In this document: positions 27,846 to 37,212 of the stretch, piece after piece
How positions within the stretch are numbered: the first letter of the stretch is position 1
Layout: each line of letters starts with the position of its first letter
From: Gammaproteobacteria bacterium
GTDB lineage: Bacteria > Pseudomonadota > Gammaproteobacteria > Pseudomonadales > Oleiphilaceae
Reading direction: 5' to 3'
Length of the DNA stretch: 64,000 bases
Assembly: GCA_002747055.1 (NCBI GenBank)
Contig: PDSQ01000030.1
Coordinates: forward strand, 1 to 64,000
Program-made: the position numbers and the translations under genes
Notes under the pieces: model-generated
What the model was told of the DNA's origin: nothing
Database searches by the model: none
What the model saw: only the letters and a program-made list of their open reading frames with translations

Positions 27846-29942
27846 ATGAAAAAAATCTTTTTACTCTCCCTATTATTATCAGGGCTGATTCAGGGTTCTG
27901 CAAACGGAGCCTTGGCAAACGAAATTGATCAATCAACACAGCTCGATGATGTGGTTGTAACTTCCACAAAAGTCAAAAAAGAATTGTTGTACGTCCCCGC
28001 CGCAGTTTCGTTGATTACCTCTGAAGAAATCAAAGAACAGGGACATAATGAACTGGTCAGTTTTTTGAAAAGCATACCTGGACTCCATGTGTCTATTGAT
28101 GCAAGTGGAAGCCAGTTTTTTATCCGGGGCCAAAGTGTTCCTGGAGGTGAAGGTGTAATCATCTATATTGATGGTCGTAAGGCGAATTATACAGGGAAAG
28201 CTGGAACTGGTCTTATTCAAGGTCATAATCTGGATGACATTCCGATTGAAATAATTGAAAGTATTGAGGTGATCAAGGCGCCGGCAGCTTCTATTTATGG
28301 AGCAGGTGCGGCCCAAGGAATTATCCATATTCATACTAAAAAGTCCCAAAAGTCGGATTCGAATATGCAGGGAAATGTCTCTGCAAGCTATGGTTCCTGG
28401 CAGACAGCGAAAGCCAATATGGCAGTTAGGGGAGCCTCTGACAGAATCTATTATTCAGCAAATTTCAGTACCGAAAACTCTGAAGGCTTCAGACAAACCG
28501 ATAAAGAAATATATTGGGCAGAAGCCAGTATAGGTTTCCATTTAACTAAAGAAAACCGCTTGGAATTTGTTCTAGGAGCCAATCAAAGCGACAGAAAATA
28601 CCCAGATCGTTTCAATCTGGAAAACGATGTCAAGACAAACAGGAACAATGGCGAAGTTCGCGTACCAGCAAGTAATGGTCGGTTTGGACCCACTCCTGCG
28701 GGTTATCAGTATCCTACCGCGGTTGATTCTTCCTTGATTTATGGGGGAATTGATTATCAGGGACAGATAAATGAAACAGAAATTAACAGTGCCTTACACC
28801 TGACCCGGTTGAACAGTGACACGCTACAGCCGGGAGTGATCTATGACGATGGAACAACCGGTAAAGATACAACGAATGATCGTAGCAACGATATTATCCA
28901 GTACGATTTGTCCTTAAGAAAAGAAGTATTCAACCAGGACGCATTGCAGGATTCTGTGACCGTTGGCATGGATTATGAATCCTACGGCTATGATAACGTC
29001 AAGTCTCGAAGTAAATACAGCACGGTGAAAACCCGTTCCAAGAGATATGGATTTTTTATCAACAATGACCTTGCCTATGATAAATTTTCCATGCTTGCGG
29101 GAGTTCGCTTTGACGCGATGGACTGGTCGCTAAAAAACGCAATCCCTGCCAGCTATGATGGTTCTTTTAAAAAGACATCTTGGGATATTGCACCTTCTTA
29201 TCGTGTTAACAAGGATATGACTGTATTTTACTCCTTCAGCCAATCCTACTTTCTGCCCAATGCCTTTCATTTATCCATGCCTTCCTGGTTTGCATATGCT
29301 GGATCGGCGGCACCCACCCCGGAAGGTCAGGTACCTGAGAAAAATCTGACCCATGAACTGGGCATTAAACACCTGCTGTCAAAATACTTTAATTACAACC
29401 TCACTCTTTATCAAACTGCCACTGAGAATAAGTATAAGGATACCAATGATTTCATTGGGGGTGGATTTACCGGTTTCAAACCGGTTGGCAATGCAACATC
29501 CAAAGGTGTTGAATTGTCTGTTGACGGCAATATGACTGATTGGCTGGCCTATCGAGGGGGCGTGTCATGGATAGATGTAACCTGGGATAACGGAACCCTT
29601 TCCAGTATCGATGAAGTCATGACTGATCTCTCTGGTAAAAAGCTTACGGATGTCCCAGCTTGGGTATATTCTGCAGGTGTCACCATTTTCCCGGTGAAAA
29701 ACCTTTCTTGGGCAGTCGATATGATTTACGAAAAGGAAGCCTATGCAGACGACGTAAATACCACACTGCAGGATTCCTATTTAACCTTTGATTCAAAACT
29801 GAACTATGTACTTTCAGAGAACTTCTCTCTTGCTGCTCTTTGTACCAATCTTTTGGATAAAGAATATGATAAGCAATATGAATCGGAGTACGATCCCCGC
29901 CCTGGAAGGTATATGGAATTAGCAGTAACTTATCGATTCTAA
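27846..29942 (+). CDS. TonB-dependent outer-membrane receptor (module 1)
   Basis: A 698-residue receptor. A signal peptide of about 24 residues ends ANGALA. The TonB-box-like LDDVVVTSTK follows, then the plug domain (about 45-165) with FFIRGQSVPGGEGVIIYIDG and IESIEVIKAPAASIYGAGA. The 22-strand barrel closes with the terminal aromatic YRF. The architecture is of the siderophore/vitamin B12 type; the substrate cannot be read from sequence. The gene looks more A/T-rich in its codons than the housekeeping genes (judged by eye). Strong ribosome site aaaggag at 27832. It precedes a complete TtpC-type TonB operon, its probable energy source. Confidence 0.93.
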   Translation: MKKIFLLSLLLSGLIQGSANGALANEIDQSTQLDDVVVTSTKVKKELLYVPAAVSLITSEEIKEQGHNELVSFLKSIPGLHVSIDASGSQFFIRGQSVPGGEGVIIYIDGRKANYTGKAGTGLIQGHNLDDIPIEIIESIEVIKAPAASIYGAGAAQGIIHIHTKKSQKSDSNMQGNVSASYGSWQTAKANMAVRGASDRIYYSANFSTENSEGFRQTDKEIYWAEASIGFHLTKENRLEFVLGANQSDRKYPDRFNLENDVKTNRNNGEVRVPASNGRFGPTPAGYQYPTAVDSSLIYGGIDYQGQINETEINSALHLTRLNSDTLQPGVIYDDGTTGKDTTNDRSNDIIQYDLSLRKEVFNQDALQDSVTVGMDYESYGYDNVKSRSKYSTVKTRSKRYGFFINNDLAYDKFSMLAGVRFDAMDWSLKNAIPASYDGSFKKTSWDIAPSYRVNKDMTVFYSFSQSYFLPNAFHLSMPSWFAYAGSAAPTPEGQVPEKNLTHELGIKHLLSKYFNYNLTLYQTATENKYKDTNDFIGGGFTGFKPVGNATSKGVELSVDGNMTDWLAYRGGVSWIDVTWDNGTLSSIDEVMTDLSGKKLTDVPAWVYSAGVTIFPVKNLSWAVDMIYEKEAYADDVNTTLQDSYLTFDSKLNYVLSENFSLAALCTNLLDKEYDKQYESEYDPRPGRYMELAVTYRF

Positions 29943-30319
29943 TGTGATCAGGTTTTGAAAAACTATAGAGTTTTTCTTACGTCACCTGTTTTTTGAGATG
30001 GCATTTTATGCCTTTTGTCCTCTTGATACGTTAGATCAGGCCAATAAGTCGTTATTTACAATTCGGCGGCCGCTGGCAAGATAATTATGTTCAAGTAGAC
30101 TCTCTTCGAGGTTGGCTAAAGACATACCAAAACATCTTGTGGCTAAATCTGACGCAGAGGAAAACCATAGCATAGAACCTTCAGCCGGAAATGGCCGAAG
30201 TTGCAATAAAAAAGGCATGGAAGCCCTTGTCAATGTCAACCAATAGACGATTTAACGACGAGTAAAATACACCTCTTTTTTTCATTTAATTAAGCCTAAT
30301 GAGCATAAGGATCATTTTG
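29943..30319. other. Intergenic gap between receptor 1 and its TonB operon
   Basis: About 377 bases without a recognisable gene. An A/T-rich inverted repeat (gaaaaact...agtttttc, around 29957-29976) just after the receptor stop could act as a weak terminator. A minus-strand open frame at 30036-30239 encodes 67 residues with no recognised similarity and is not called. The stretch taatgagcataaggatcatt right before the next start is faintly Fur-box-like. Confidence 0.5.
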
Positions 30320-31093
30320 ATGGATTTATTGGCGGCAAGCGTGTCCGTAAGCAGATATTTAAGTATTGCCTTGCTTTTGTGTTGGTCAACGGGGATTTCT
30401 GCCAGCAAGCAGAGTCTTGAAGGTATGGCTGTTGATGATGTAAAAAATGCTCAGCAGACACATAAGCTAGAACGGGAGTGGAGTGTTGAAGAACGTCAGC
30501 AGCGCAGTGAAATTGAGCGCCTTGAGTCAGTGTTAAAGGGGCTTAAATTTCAATTGAATAAAGTTGAGCAGTCAATTGCGACCGAGCGGCGACGTATCGC
30601 CGAGCAGCAGCGGCGCCTGGTGGAAACCCAAAAAATTCGCGACGGTCTTCAGGCTTGGTTGCAGGCTGTTTTTAAACGACTTAAACAGTCTGTCGATACC
30701 GGACTGCCATTTTTAAAAAAAGAGCGCCAGAGGCGATTGGCGGATCTTGGGCTGGTGCTTAATGATCCCTACACCCCTGTCTATGAACAGTTTAGGCGAG
30801 TTTTTGAGGCTCTTTTGGTCGAGGCTGAATATGGTCATGGTGGCGAGGCTTATCGAGCCGAAATTGATCTGGATGGTGAACAGACCCAGGTTGATCTTTT
30901 ACGCATTGGTCGTCTGGCTCTTTTTTACCGAACCCTGGATCAACAGTCGGTTGGTGTTTATGATCCCGCGCAGCAGCACTTTGTCGCTCTTGACAGTGAT
31001 ACGATGGCGGGTATTTCGCAGGCGTTCAAGATGGTGCGGCGCGAAGTGGCTGCCGATCTGGTGACCTTGCCTGTGGGGAGGATTGAACCATGA
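30320..31093 (+). CDS. DUF3450 periplasmic coiled-coil protein of TonB system 1
   Basis: A 257-residue protein with an N-terminal signal peptide (about residues 12-30, ending GISAS) and a long coiled coil (about 45-120). The DUF3450 tail VEAEYGHGGEAYRAEIDLDG...LLRIGRLALFYRTLDQQSVG follows. The family occurs as first gene of TtpC-type TonB clusters, where it is thought to work in the periplasm with TtpC; the mechanism is not established. ATG 30320 is chosen for the aagga site 8 bases before it; ATG 30299 is in frame upstream. It overlaps ttpC by 4 bases. Confidence 0.88.
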   Translation: MDLLAASVSVSRYLSIALLLCWSTGISASKQSLEGMAVDDVKNAQQTHKLEREWSVEERQQRSEIERLESVLKGLKFQLNKVEQSIATERRRIAEQQRRLVETQKIRDGLQAWLQAVFKRLKQSVDTGLPFLKKERQRRLADLGLVLNDPYTPVYEQFRRVFEALLVEAEYGHGGEAYRAEIDLDGEQTQVDLLRIGRLALFYRTLDQQSVGVYDPAQQHFVALDSDTMAGISQAFKMVRREVAADLVTLPVGRIEP

Positions 31094-32493
31094 TATGGCG
31101 AATTTTGCTGCTGATTCTTTTTGCAGTAACACTGGTTATTCCCTATGCCAAGGCACAAACAGAGGATATTCGTAGCGTTTACCAAAAGATTGCCCAGCAA
31201 AAAGCCAGCAGTCAGGCATTAAAGGATAAGACTGCCCGTGTAATCCGTTTAAAAAGAGAGAATCTGCAAGCGACACTGCGCAAGTTACGTCAGGAAAAAC
31301 TGCTAATTGAAAACGATCTTGCCTCCAGACAGGAGACCTACACAAACCTGCATAGCCAGTACCAGAAGCTTGAACAGGCAGAGCGTAGTGATCAGGAGCT
31401 AATGACCAATCTGATCGCTGCGGTACGGGTCAGTGCGCGGCAACTGCAGGAGTTGACCTTGCGTTCTGCTTTAACGGCTATGCAACCCGATCGACCTGAA
31501 CGTATGGATGTCATTGTTAAAGGGAAGCATTTTCCCGGGCTTGATGATATGCAGTTAATGGCAGATATGTTTTTTACTGAAATTGACCAGGTTGGCCATG
31601 TGGTTCGTCCACAGCTTGAATATCGTGATCACAGTGGTCGGAATAGCATAGGAGATGTGCTGCTGATCGGTCCTTTTCTTGCTGCAGTTGATAGTGCAGA
31701 AGGTCTGGAGTTGTTGCGCTATGATGGCAGTAGTCGCAGTTTTTCAGCGATTGCAGCACCTTTGCCATGGTTGTTGGAGCGTCAGTTGCGCTCGTATCTG
31801 GACGGTGAGAGTGACAGTGTCGCCCTTGACCTTTCCGCCGGGGCAGCCCTGGAGCAGTTGACCCATCGCAAAACTATGGTACAGCGCGTTGAGGAAGGTG
31901 GTTTTCTTGTCTGGCCGATCCTGTTACTGGCTCTTGCCGCCATTATTATCGGCATTGAAAGGATTATCTTTCTGCGGCGTGTGCGAGCCAATACGGATCG
32001 AACCATGAGTGAGGTCCACCGCCTGGTTGCAAAAAATGATTGGGATGGCTGTGAGAAGCTGGTAGAAGAAAGGTTTTCTCCTGTTTTTAATGTCGTGCGT
32101 GCAGGTTTGAGTGCGCGTAATGAGTGTCATGAGATCCTTGAGAGTGTCCTTCACGAAGCGATTCTCAAGGAGCTGCCGCGGCTTGAGCGTGCGTTGCCAC
32201 TACTCAATATTATGGGAGCGGTGGCGCCGCTAATTGGCCTGCTTGGTACAGTTACAGGGATGATCGGAACTTTTGAGGTAATCAATATCTATGGAACTGG
32301 AGACCCACGCATGATGTCGGGTGGTATTTCCGTTGCACTGGTGACAACCATGCTTGGCCTGACAGTTGCCATTCCCATTATGCTGTTGCACACCTACCTG
32401 GGACGAAGGGTTGAGCATGTTATCGGTGATATGGAAGAAAAATCGGTTACTCTGGCCAATATCATTCACCGCTGGCGTCTTGGAGGATCCTAA
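31090..32493 (+). CDS. ttpC: TtpC-like MotA/TolQ/ExbB proton-channel protein (system 1)
   Basis: A 467-residue protein. A signal peptide (about 1-22) is followed by a periplasmic coiled-coil and globular region (about 25-260). A C-terminal MotA/TolQ/ExbB domain starts with a membrane helix at FLVWPILLLALAAIIIGIER. Two further helices lie in MGAVAPLIGLLGTVTGMIGT and ISVALVTTMLGLTVAIPIML. This is the layout of TtpC, the extra component that Vibrio TonB2 systems need. It overlaps the DUF3450 gene by 4 bases and exbB by 1 base. Confidence 0.9.
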   Translation: MIWRILLLILFAVTLVIPYAKAQTEDIRSVYQKIAQQKASSQALKDKTARVIRLKRENLQATLRKLRQEKLLIENDLASRQETYTNLHSQYQKLEQAERSDQELMTNLIAAVRVSARQLQELTLRSALTAMQPDRPERMDVIVKGKHFPGLDDMQLMADMFFTEIDQVGHVVRPQLEYRDHSGRNSIGDVLLIGPFLAAVDSAEGLELLRYDGSSRSFSAIAAPLPWLLERQLRSYLDGESDSVALDLSAGAALEQLTHRKTMVQRVEEGGFLVWPILLLALAAIIIGIERIIFLRRVRANTDRTMSEVHRLVAKNDWDGCEKLVEERFSPVFNVVRAGLSARNECHEILESVLHEAILKELPRLERALPLLNIMGAVAPLIGLLGTVTGMIGTFEVINIYGTGDPRMMSGGISVALVTTMLGLTVAIPIMLLHTYLGRRVEHVIGDMEEKSVTLANIIHRWRLGGS

Positions 32494-33125
32494 TGGAACA
32501 ACTGCTTGACATGGTATTGGGCCTGGCTTCTGGTCAGGGAATAATTACCAAGCTGTTGGCTTATTTTAATAGCGGTGGGCCGGTTATGTATCCGCTGGTA
32601 CTGGTTTCTGTGCTGATGTGGATGTTGATCTTCGAACGCATGGTGACCTTTCATGGGCTTGAGTTTGGTGATCTTGGCATGGCCGGGTTATTGCGCTGGT
32701 ACCGCGAACAGGAGAACCACGAAAAGCATAATGGATTACGTTGGCAGATTGGTTTATTTTTGCAGCGCAATCGCAGTCATGATCGTGAACTCAACAATTC
32801 CCTGTTGGATGAGTGCTATCTGAAGATCAAGCCTGGGATTGATCGCAATATCGCCGCAATTACCATTCTGGCAATGATTTCTCCTTTGCTGGGACTGCTT
32901 GGAACCGTTACCGGTATGATGATGACCTTTGATGTCATTTCTCTATTTGGTACCGGCAATGCCCGGGCTCTGGCGGGAGGAATTTCCGAGGCTCTGGTGA
33001 CAACCCAGACGGGGCTGTTAGTTTCAATCCCGGGAGTTTTTGCCAGTGTTCTATTGTCGATGCGTTCCAGGCGCCTGATTGTCAAATTGGAAGAATCTTT
33101 GACTAACCTCAAGAGGATTGTCTGA
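32493..33125 (+). CDS. exbB: ExbB proton-channel subunit (system 1)
   Basis: A 210-residue inner-membrane protein of the MotA/TolQ/ExbB family. Helix 1 is at about residues 30-50 (VMYPLVLVSVLMWMLIFERM), helix 2 around ISPLLGLLGTVTGMMMTFDV, and helix 3 at LVTTQTGLLVSIPGVFASVL. With ExbD it forms the proton-driven motor that energises TonB. The start overlaps the ttpC stop by one base. It is about 26 residues longer than its paralogue at 60915. Confidence 0.93.
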   Translation: MEQLLDMVLGLASGQGIITKLLAYFNSGGPVMYPLVLVSVLMWMLIFERMVTFHGLEFGDLGMAGLLRWYREQENHEKHNGLRWQIGLFLQRNRSHDRELNNSLLDECYLKIKPGIDRNIAAITILAMISPLLGLLGTVTGMMMTFDVISLFGTGNARALAGGISEALVTTQTGLLVSIPGVFASVLLSMRSRRLIVKLEESLTNLKRIV

Positions 33126-33156
33126 TGTTGTCTATCTGGCAAAGCGTAGAAAAGCT

Positions 33157-33579
33157 ATGAAAAATCTCAGACAAAGTATCAGGCGCGGTCATCATACTGC
33201 AGTGATCAACATCTCTCCACTGATTGATCTGGTGTTTTTGTTGCTGATCTTTTTTATGGTGACTACCAGTTTTGTGCGCGAAACAGGCATTGATGTCGAG
33301 CGCCCTGTTGCCAGTACTGCTGTTGCTTCGGAAAGCAGCAATATCCTTGTTGCCGTGACCCCCGAAGGTAAGGTCTACTTTGATGGTCAGCGTGTTGATA
33401 TCCGTACGGTACGCAGTCACATCGCTAGAGCTATTGCTGAGAATCCTGGCGGTGAGATTATCGTTGTTGCCGATAAGAAAAGCACAACCGGTGTAATTGT
33501 ACAGGTGATGGATCAGTGTCGTTTAGCCGGAGCACGGCAGGTTAGTCTGGCCGCGTCCGAGAGTGGCAGTGTCCAATGA
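33157..33579 (+). CDS. exbD: ExbD subunit (system 1)
   Basis: A 140-residue protein with one N-terminal membrane helix that holds the proton-carrying aspartate in INISPLIDLVFLLLIFFMV, followed by a periplasmic domain (FDGQRVDIRTVRSHIARAI). ATG 33157 gives an N-terminus of the usual length before the helix. The frame is open back to TTG 33118, which overlaps exbB and follows aagagg, so a longer 153-residue form is possible. It overlaps tonB by 4 bases. Confidence 0.92.
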   Translation: MKNLRQSIRRGHHTAVINISPLIDLVFLLLIFFMVTTSFVRETGIDVERPVASTAVASESSNILVAVTPEGKVYFDGQRVDIRTVRSHIARAIAENPGGEIIVVADKKSTTGVIVQVMDQCRLAGARQVSLAASESGSVQ

Positions 33580-34229
33580 CTAATTTCAAGCGTTGGCCTA
33601 CTCTTTTCTTTGGTCTGCTTGGTGCCCTTGCCATCAATATTGCCCTTTTTGCATTAATTCCTTATTTGGCATGGACGGAATTGCCTGATTCCCGGCCGTT
33701 AAAACGCCAACAGGTTCATTTTTTCAAGGACATTCCAGAGCTGGAAGAGCAAAGGCTCAAACCGGAAAAGCCACCGAAGGAGCCTCCACCACCTCCACCA
33801 CCGGCACTGGAGCCAGCCAGAGCCTCGCCACCACAAATAATTCAGAGCCCACTGTTGTCGCGCAATAATTTGGCCCAGCCACGGGTCCCTCTGGTTCCCG
33901 GTTTTAAAATGATGCCGTTACGGCATATATCCGGGTTTTATTCTCTGGATGATCTGGATGTTAAGCCGCGCCTGAGTTATCGAGCTCCGCCAATTTATCC
34001 CTACCGAGCCAAACGCATGAATATCAGTGGCCATGTGCGAATTCGTTTTGATGTTGGACGTGATGGGAGGGTGTCCAACATCCAGATATTGGAGTCTGAG
34101 CCGCCAGAGATTTTCGATGATGCAGTTTTGGCGGCTGTTAGCAAATGGCAATTTCATCCGGGAGAATTGATGGGGGATACGGTTGCGACACGGATGACCA
34201 ACAAGATTGTTTTTAACCTGGAGGATTGA
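33576..34229 (+). CDS. tonB: TonB energy transducer (system 1)
   Basis: A 217-residue protein: an N-terminal membrane anchor (about 8-30, LFFGLLGALAINIALFALIP), a periplasmic proline-rich spacer (KPPKEPPPPPPPALEP), and a C-terminal TonB domain (about 140-217) with YPYRAKRMNISGHVRIRF and FDDAVLAAVSKWQF. It is of the short TonB2 type. It presumably serves the receptor at 27846. Confidence 0.94.
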   Translation: MTNFKRWPTLFFGLLGALAINIALFALIPYLAWTELPDSRPLKRQQVHFFKDIPELEEQRLKPEKPPKEPPPPPPPALEPARASPPQIIQSPLLSRNNLAQPRVPLVPGFKMMPLRHISGFYSLDDLDVKPRLSYRAPPIYPYRAKRMNISGHVRIRFDVGRDGRVSNIQILESEPPEIFDDAVLAAVSKWQFHPGELMGDTVATRMTNKIVFNLED

Positions 34230-34232
34230 TCC

Positions 34233-35411
34233 ATGAGGCGGTATTTATTCCGATCTCTTGTTGTGGCGGTTTTCTGTCTTTTTCTGTCTTTGTCCGTTTT
34301 TGCCGGCTGCGACGAGCAACCAGGGGTTCGTCTTTATCGGGTTATTTATACAGCAGGTCAGGCTGCAGAAAAGAAAGACAGGGCAAAGGCTCTGGAATTG
34401 CTTGAGAAATTTCAGCAGGACCACCCCGATCAGCACCATTATCTATTGTTTGCCAACCTGGCTAACTCCTATGCAGCAGAAGGAAAGTACCAGCAGGCTC
34501 TGGGAGCCTATCAAAAGGCTCTAAAGCAGTGTTCAACAGATGTCACCCTGTGGCAGAATCAGGCCAGTGTTGCCTGGGCGCTCAAGCGTTACCAACTGGC
34601 AGCCGATTCATTGCAGCATGTCTGGAATTTACAACCGTCTGATGAGCTGTTGTTTAATCTGGCTTTGGCCAGGATGCATACCGGAGAAAAGCAATCGGCA
34701 CTCAAGTTACTGGAAGAGGTGCTTGATCGGACTGCCTCGACAGAGTATATGGATCGTGTCGATACCTTTATCGGTCTTTGTCTTGAACTGGATCAGTTTA
34801 ACCGGGCATTGGCGTCCCTTGATCGCTGGCAGGAGCGTCTTGAAGGACAGGCACGTTTTTGGTATTTGAGAGCTATTGTCCATGTGCGTAGTAATAACCA
34901 TGTCAAAGCAGCTGCCTGTCTGGAGGTTTTTTCTACCTTTGCTCCGCTTAAAAACACTGATAAGCGCCTGCTGGCAGATCTCTTGCTGCAATCATCGGCA
35001 CCGCTGCGTGCTGCCGTTTTGTATGAGGAAATGCTGAAAAACAAACCAGGTGATAAGGATCTGCTCGAACAACTGGTCATTGCCTACCGTGTTGGTGTTC
35101 GTCCCAGGCAGGCTCTAAAGGCTGTCAAAAAACTGATTAAAGTGAGTAAAACTGCACAGAGTTTACGTGACAAGGGGGATATCTGTTTTCAACTTGAACG
35201 CTATGAAGAAGCCTATAATGCTTATGCTGACCTGGCTCGGATCGGTGATAAAAGCGGCTCGACCTATCTTTATCAGGCTTATAGCGCTTTACGTCTAAAA
35301 CGTCATCAAGATGCCCGTCGGGCTCTGCAGAAGGCGCTGAAGTATAAAAAGCAGCGTAAGGAGGCCCGTCGTATTCTGGCCTGGTTAAATGCTGTACAGC
35401 ACAAGCCTTGA
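34233..35411 (+). CDS. TPR-repeat protein of TonB system 1
   Basis: A 392-residue exported protein of tandem tetratricopeptide repeats (for example HHYLLFANLANSYAAEGKYQ and YQQALGAYQKALKQC). The signal sequence ends VFAGC, so either signal peptidase I or lipid attachment at this cysteine is possible (the lipobox is weak). Such TPR proteins end TtpC-type clusters and probably act as periplasmic scaffolds; this is inference. It starts 3 bases after tonB. An inverted repeat (arms 35419-35426 and 35445-35452) follows but lacks a T-tract. Confidence 0.85.
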   Translation: MRRYLFRSLVVAVFCLFLSLSVFAGCDEQPGVRLYRVIYTAGQAAEKKDRAKALELLEKFQQDHPDQHHYLLFANLANSYAAEGKYQQALGAYQKALKQCSTDVTLWQNQASVAWALKRYQLAADSLQHVWNLQPSDELLFNLALARMHTGEKQSALKLLEEVLDRTASTEYMDRVDTFIGLCLELDQFNRALASLDRWQERLEGQARFWYLRAIVHVRSNNHVKAAACLEVFSTFAPLKNTDKRLLADLLLQSSAPLRAAVLYEEMLKNKPGDKDLLEQLVIAYRVGVRPRQALKAVKKLIKVSKTAQSLRDKGDICFQLERYEEAYNAYADLARIGDKSGSTYLYQAYSALRLKRHQDARRALQKALKYKKQRKEARRILAWLNAVQHKP

Positions 35412-35542
35412 CCGACGCCCGGCCAAATCGTTGTTCATCCCGTGTTGGCCGGATAATTTGGCTTGAGGCTGGATGAGTCTTTAGCAGCCCGGAAGAACGC
35501 CGGCTTGACTGTGCAGACAACAATATCATCATTGTTCATAGG

Positions 35543-36340
35543 TTATTGCTCATTGGGTGCAAATTTAACGAGTGTTTTTTGCCCATGTTTTACGTCATAA
35601 GCCTGATCAATATCATCAAATAGTTGAACAGATAACAAAAGATCGGAAGTGTCGGTTGGTTCATAAAATACCACCAGATAACGATCGTTTAACTGACCAA
35701 TCCAGCGGTTTTCGCCAGAGTGGTGGGTTATTTTTTGGTAGGTCTTGCCCTGCCATTGTATCTTTTTATCGTCAAGTTCTATTGTTTGTTCGGAGTTTGA
35801 CCGGTTTGCGAATAGTCCTGAAAATGGCAAGTCATCACTGGGCTCGTCTACACCTTCGCGTGTGTATACATTCCAGCCGTGGTCTTCTGTTGCTTTGCTG
35901 TCCGGTTTCTCGAATGCGACAGCTTCAGCCAGGCCTTGTTTGCACTTGTGCTTATACAGTGTCAGTTGATCGTTGTTGATAGGTTCGAAAAACAGTACGT
36001 AAAAAATGCCTTCAGGGGTTTTTCCTATCCACTTGTTGTTAGTCTTGTCATAAGACACCATTTGCATCTGATACTTGGTGGCATAAATTTTTCCACGCAT
36101 CTCATAGTCGATATGTGTAGGCGTAAATGTGTGTATGGACAGTTGTTTTACCGGCCCCAGAAAAAAGGTCCAGCGGTAGGTTTCTGTTAATGTAAAAGGG
36201 TCTTGTTTTAACTGGTCGGCGTAGTGCTCGATGACGTCATCACTTGTTTTTACAATGTTGTTTTGTTGATAAACATAGCAGATTGTAATGGTGGCTCCAA
36301 TAAGAGCCATGATGAGTATCAACAGGTTTCTTTTTTTCAT
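35543..36340 (-). CDS. Membrane-anchored protein with a duplicated domain, unknown function
   Basis: A 265-residue protein with an N-terminal anchor (LLILIMALIGATITICYVY) and no lipobox. The exported part looks like two related beta-rich halves. The first carries NKWIGKTPEGIFYVLFFEP and the second NRWIGQLNDRYLVVFYEP at the matching place, with FTLTETYRW and QTIELDDKKIQW as likely equivalent strands. I do not recognise the family. ATG 36340 is chosen because MKKRN starts a normal anchor; ATG 36364 is in frame upstream. It stands alone between two operons. Confidence 0.75.
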   Translation of the reverse strand: MKKRNLLILIMALIGATITICYVYQQNNIVKTSDDVIEHYADQLKQDPFTLTETYRWTFFLGPVKQLSIHTFTPTHIDYEMRGKIYATKYQMQMVSYDKTNNKWIGKTPEGIFYVLFFEPINNDQLTLYKHKCKQGLAEAVAFEKPDSKATEDHGWNVYTREGVDEPSDDLPFSGLFANRSNSEQTIELDDKKIQWQGKTYQKITHHSGENRWIGQLNDRYLVVFYEPTDTSDLLLSVQLFDDIDQAYDVKHGQKTLVKFAPNEQ

Positions 36341-36489
36341 GGTGTATGTCCTGTATGAATGCATGAATTAGAGCTGATGCAGAATAAACTTTAGCCCCAT
36401 CACTGACCTGAGTGTGAGGTCTCAATCGGTTCATCCACTTGACGTTATACTACGCCTATTATCGCTGTTTATCCAATAAAGACAGAGAG

Positions 36490-37209
36490 TTAGCTTTTTT
36501 GCGGGCGGAGGTGAGCAAGTAATCTGTGCTCCAACTTCTTGAATCCGTAAACCAGCATAAAAGTCAAACACAAGTAAATGGCAGCGACAAATAAAAAGGC
36601 ATCAAATGGCGCATAAAAGCGGGAGTAGATATCCCGTGCAGCCCCGGTCAGATCGACAATGGTCACCACGCTGGCGAGGGAGCTGGCGTGCAACATAAAT
36701 ATCACTTCGTTACTGTAGGCGGGCAAGGCCCTTCTGAATGCACTGGGTAAGATAATGCGTTTCATTGTCAGCCAGTCAGACATGCCGTAAGCTTTAGCTC
36801 CTTCTATTTCCCCTTTTGGTGTTTGTTTTATCGCACCTCGCAGTATTTCGGTGGTGTAGGCGGCTGTGTTCAGGGTAAAGGCAATTACCGCCGGATAGAA
36901 CGCATCTCTTAAAATGTCCCAAACGAATGTATCCTTGATTTCTTCAATAAAGGAAATGCCATAATAGATAATGTAAAGCTGTACCAAAAGTGGGGTTGAC
37001 CGGAACAGATAGGTATAGAGCCAGATTGGCGTAGAAATAAACCGATTATTGGATGTTTGCAAAATCGCCAGTGGGATAGCCATGCTGAGACCAATTGCCA
37101 GGGACAACCAGACCAGTTGAATCGTCGTGACAAAGCCGTCCCAATAGTGGTTTAGTGTCATTACGGTAAAAATGTCGTTTTGGTTTAGCCAGGTTTCGAG
37201 CCATTCCAT
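36490..37209 (-). CDS. hisM: Basic amino-acid ABC transporter permease, HisM/AotM type
   Basis: A 239-residue inner-membrane permease with five or so helices. The EAA loop is EIEGAKAYGMSDWLTMKRII and the HisMQ-family start FVTTIQLVWLSLAIGLSMAI. It pairs with the HisQ-type permease directly upstream (3-base gap) to import arginine, ornithine, lysine or histidine. The exact substrate cannot be told from the permease. Last gene of the four-gene operon. Confidence 0.9.
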   Translation of the reverse strand: MEWLETWLNQNDIFTVMTLNHYWDGFVTTIQLVWLSLAIGLSMAIPLAILQTSNNRFISTPIWLYTYLFRSTPLLVQLYIIYYGISFIEEIKDTFVWDILRDAFYPAVIAFTLNTAAYTTEILRGAIKQTPKGEIEGAKAYGMSDWLTMKRIILPSAFRRALPAYSNEVIFMLHASSLASVVTIVDLTGAARDIYSRFYAPFDAFLFVAAIYLCLTFMLVYGFKKLEHRLLAHLRPQKS

Positions 37210-37212
37210 TAG

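Noticed and set aside
30036..30239. Minus-strand 67-codon frame between receptor 1 and DUF3450
   Set aside because: It has no ribosome site, no recognisable similarity, and could be chance.
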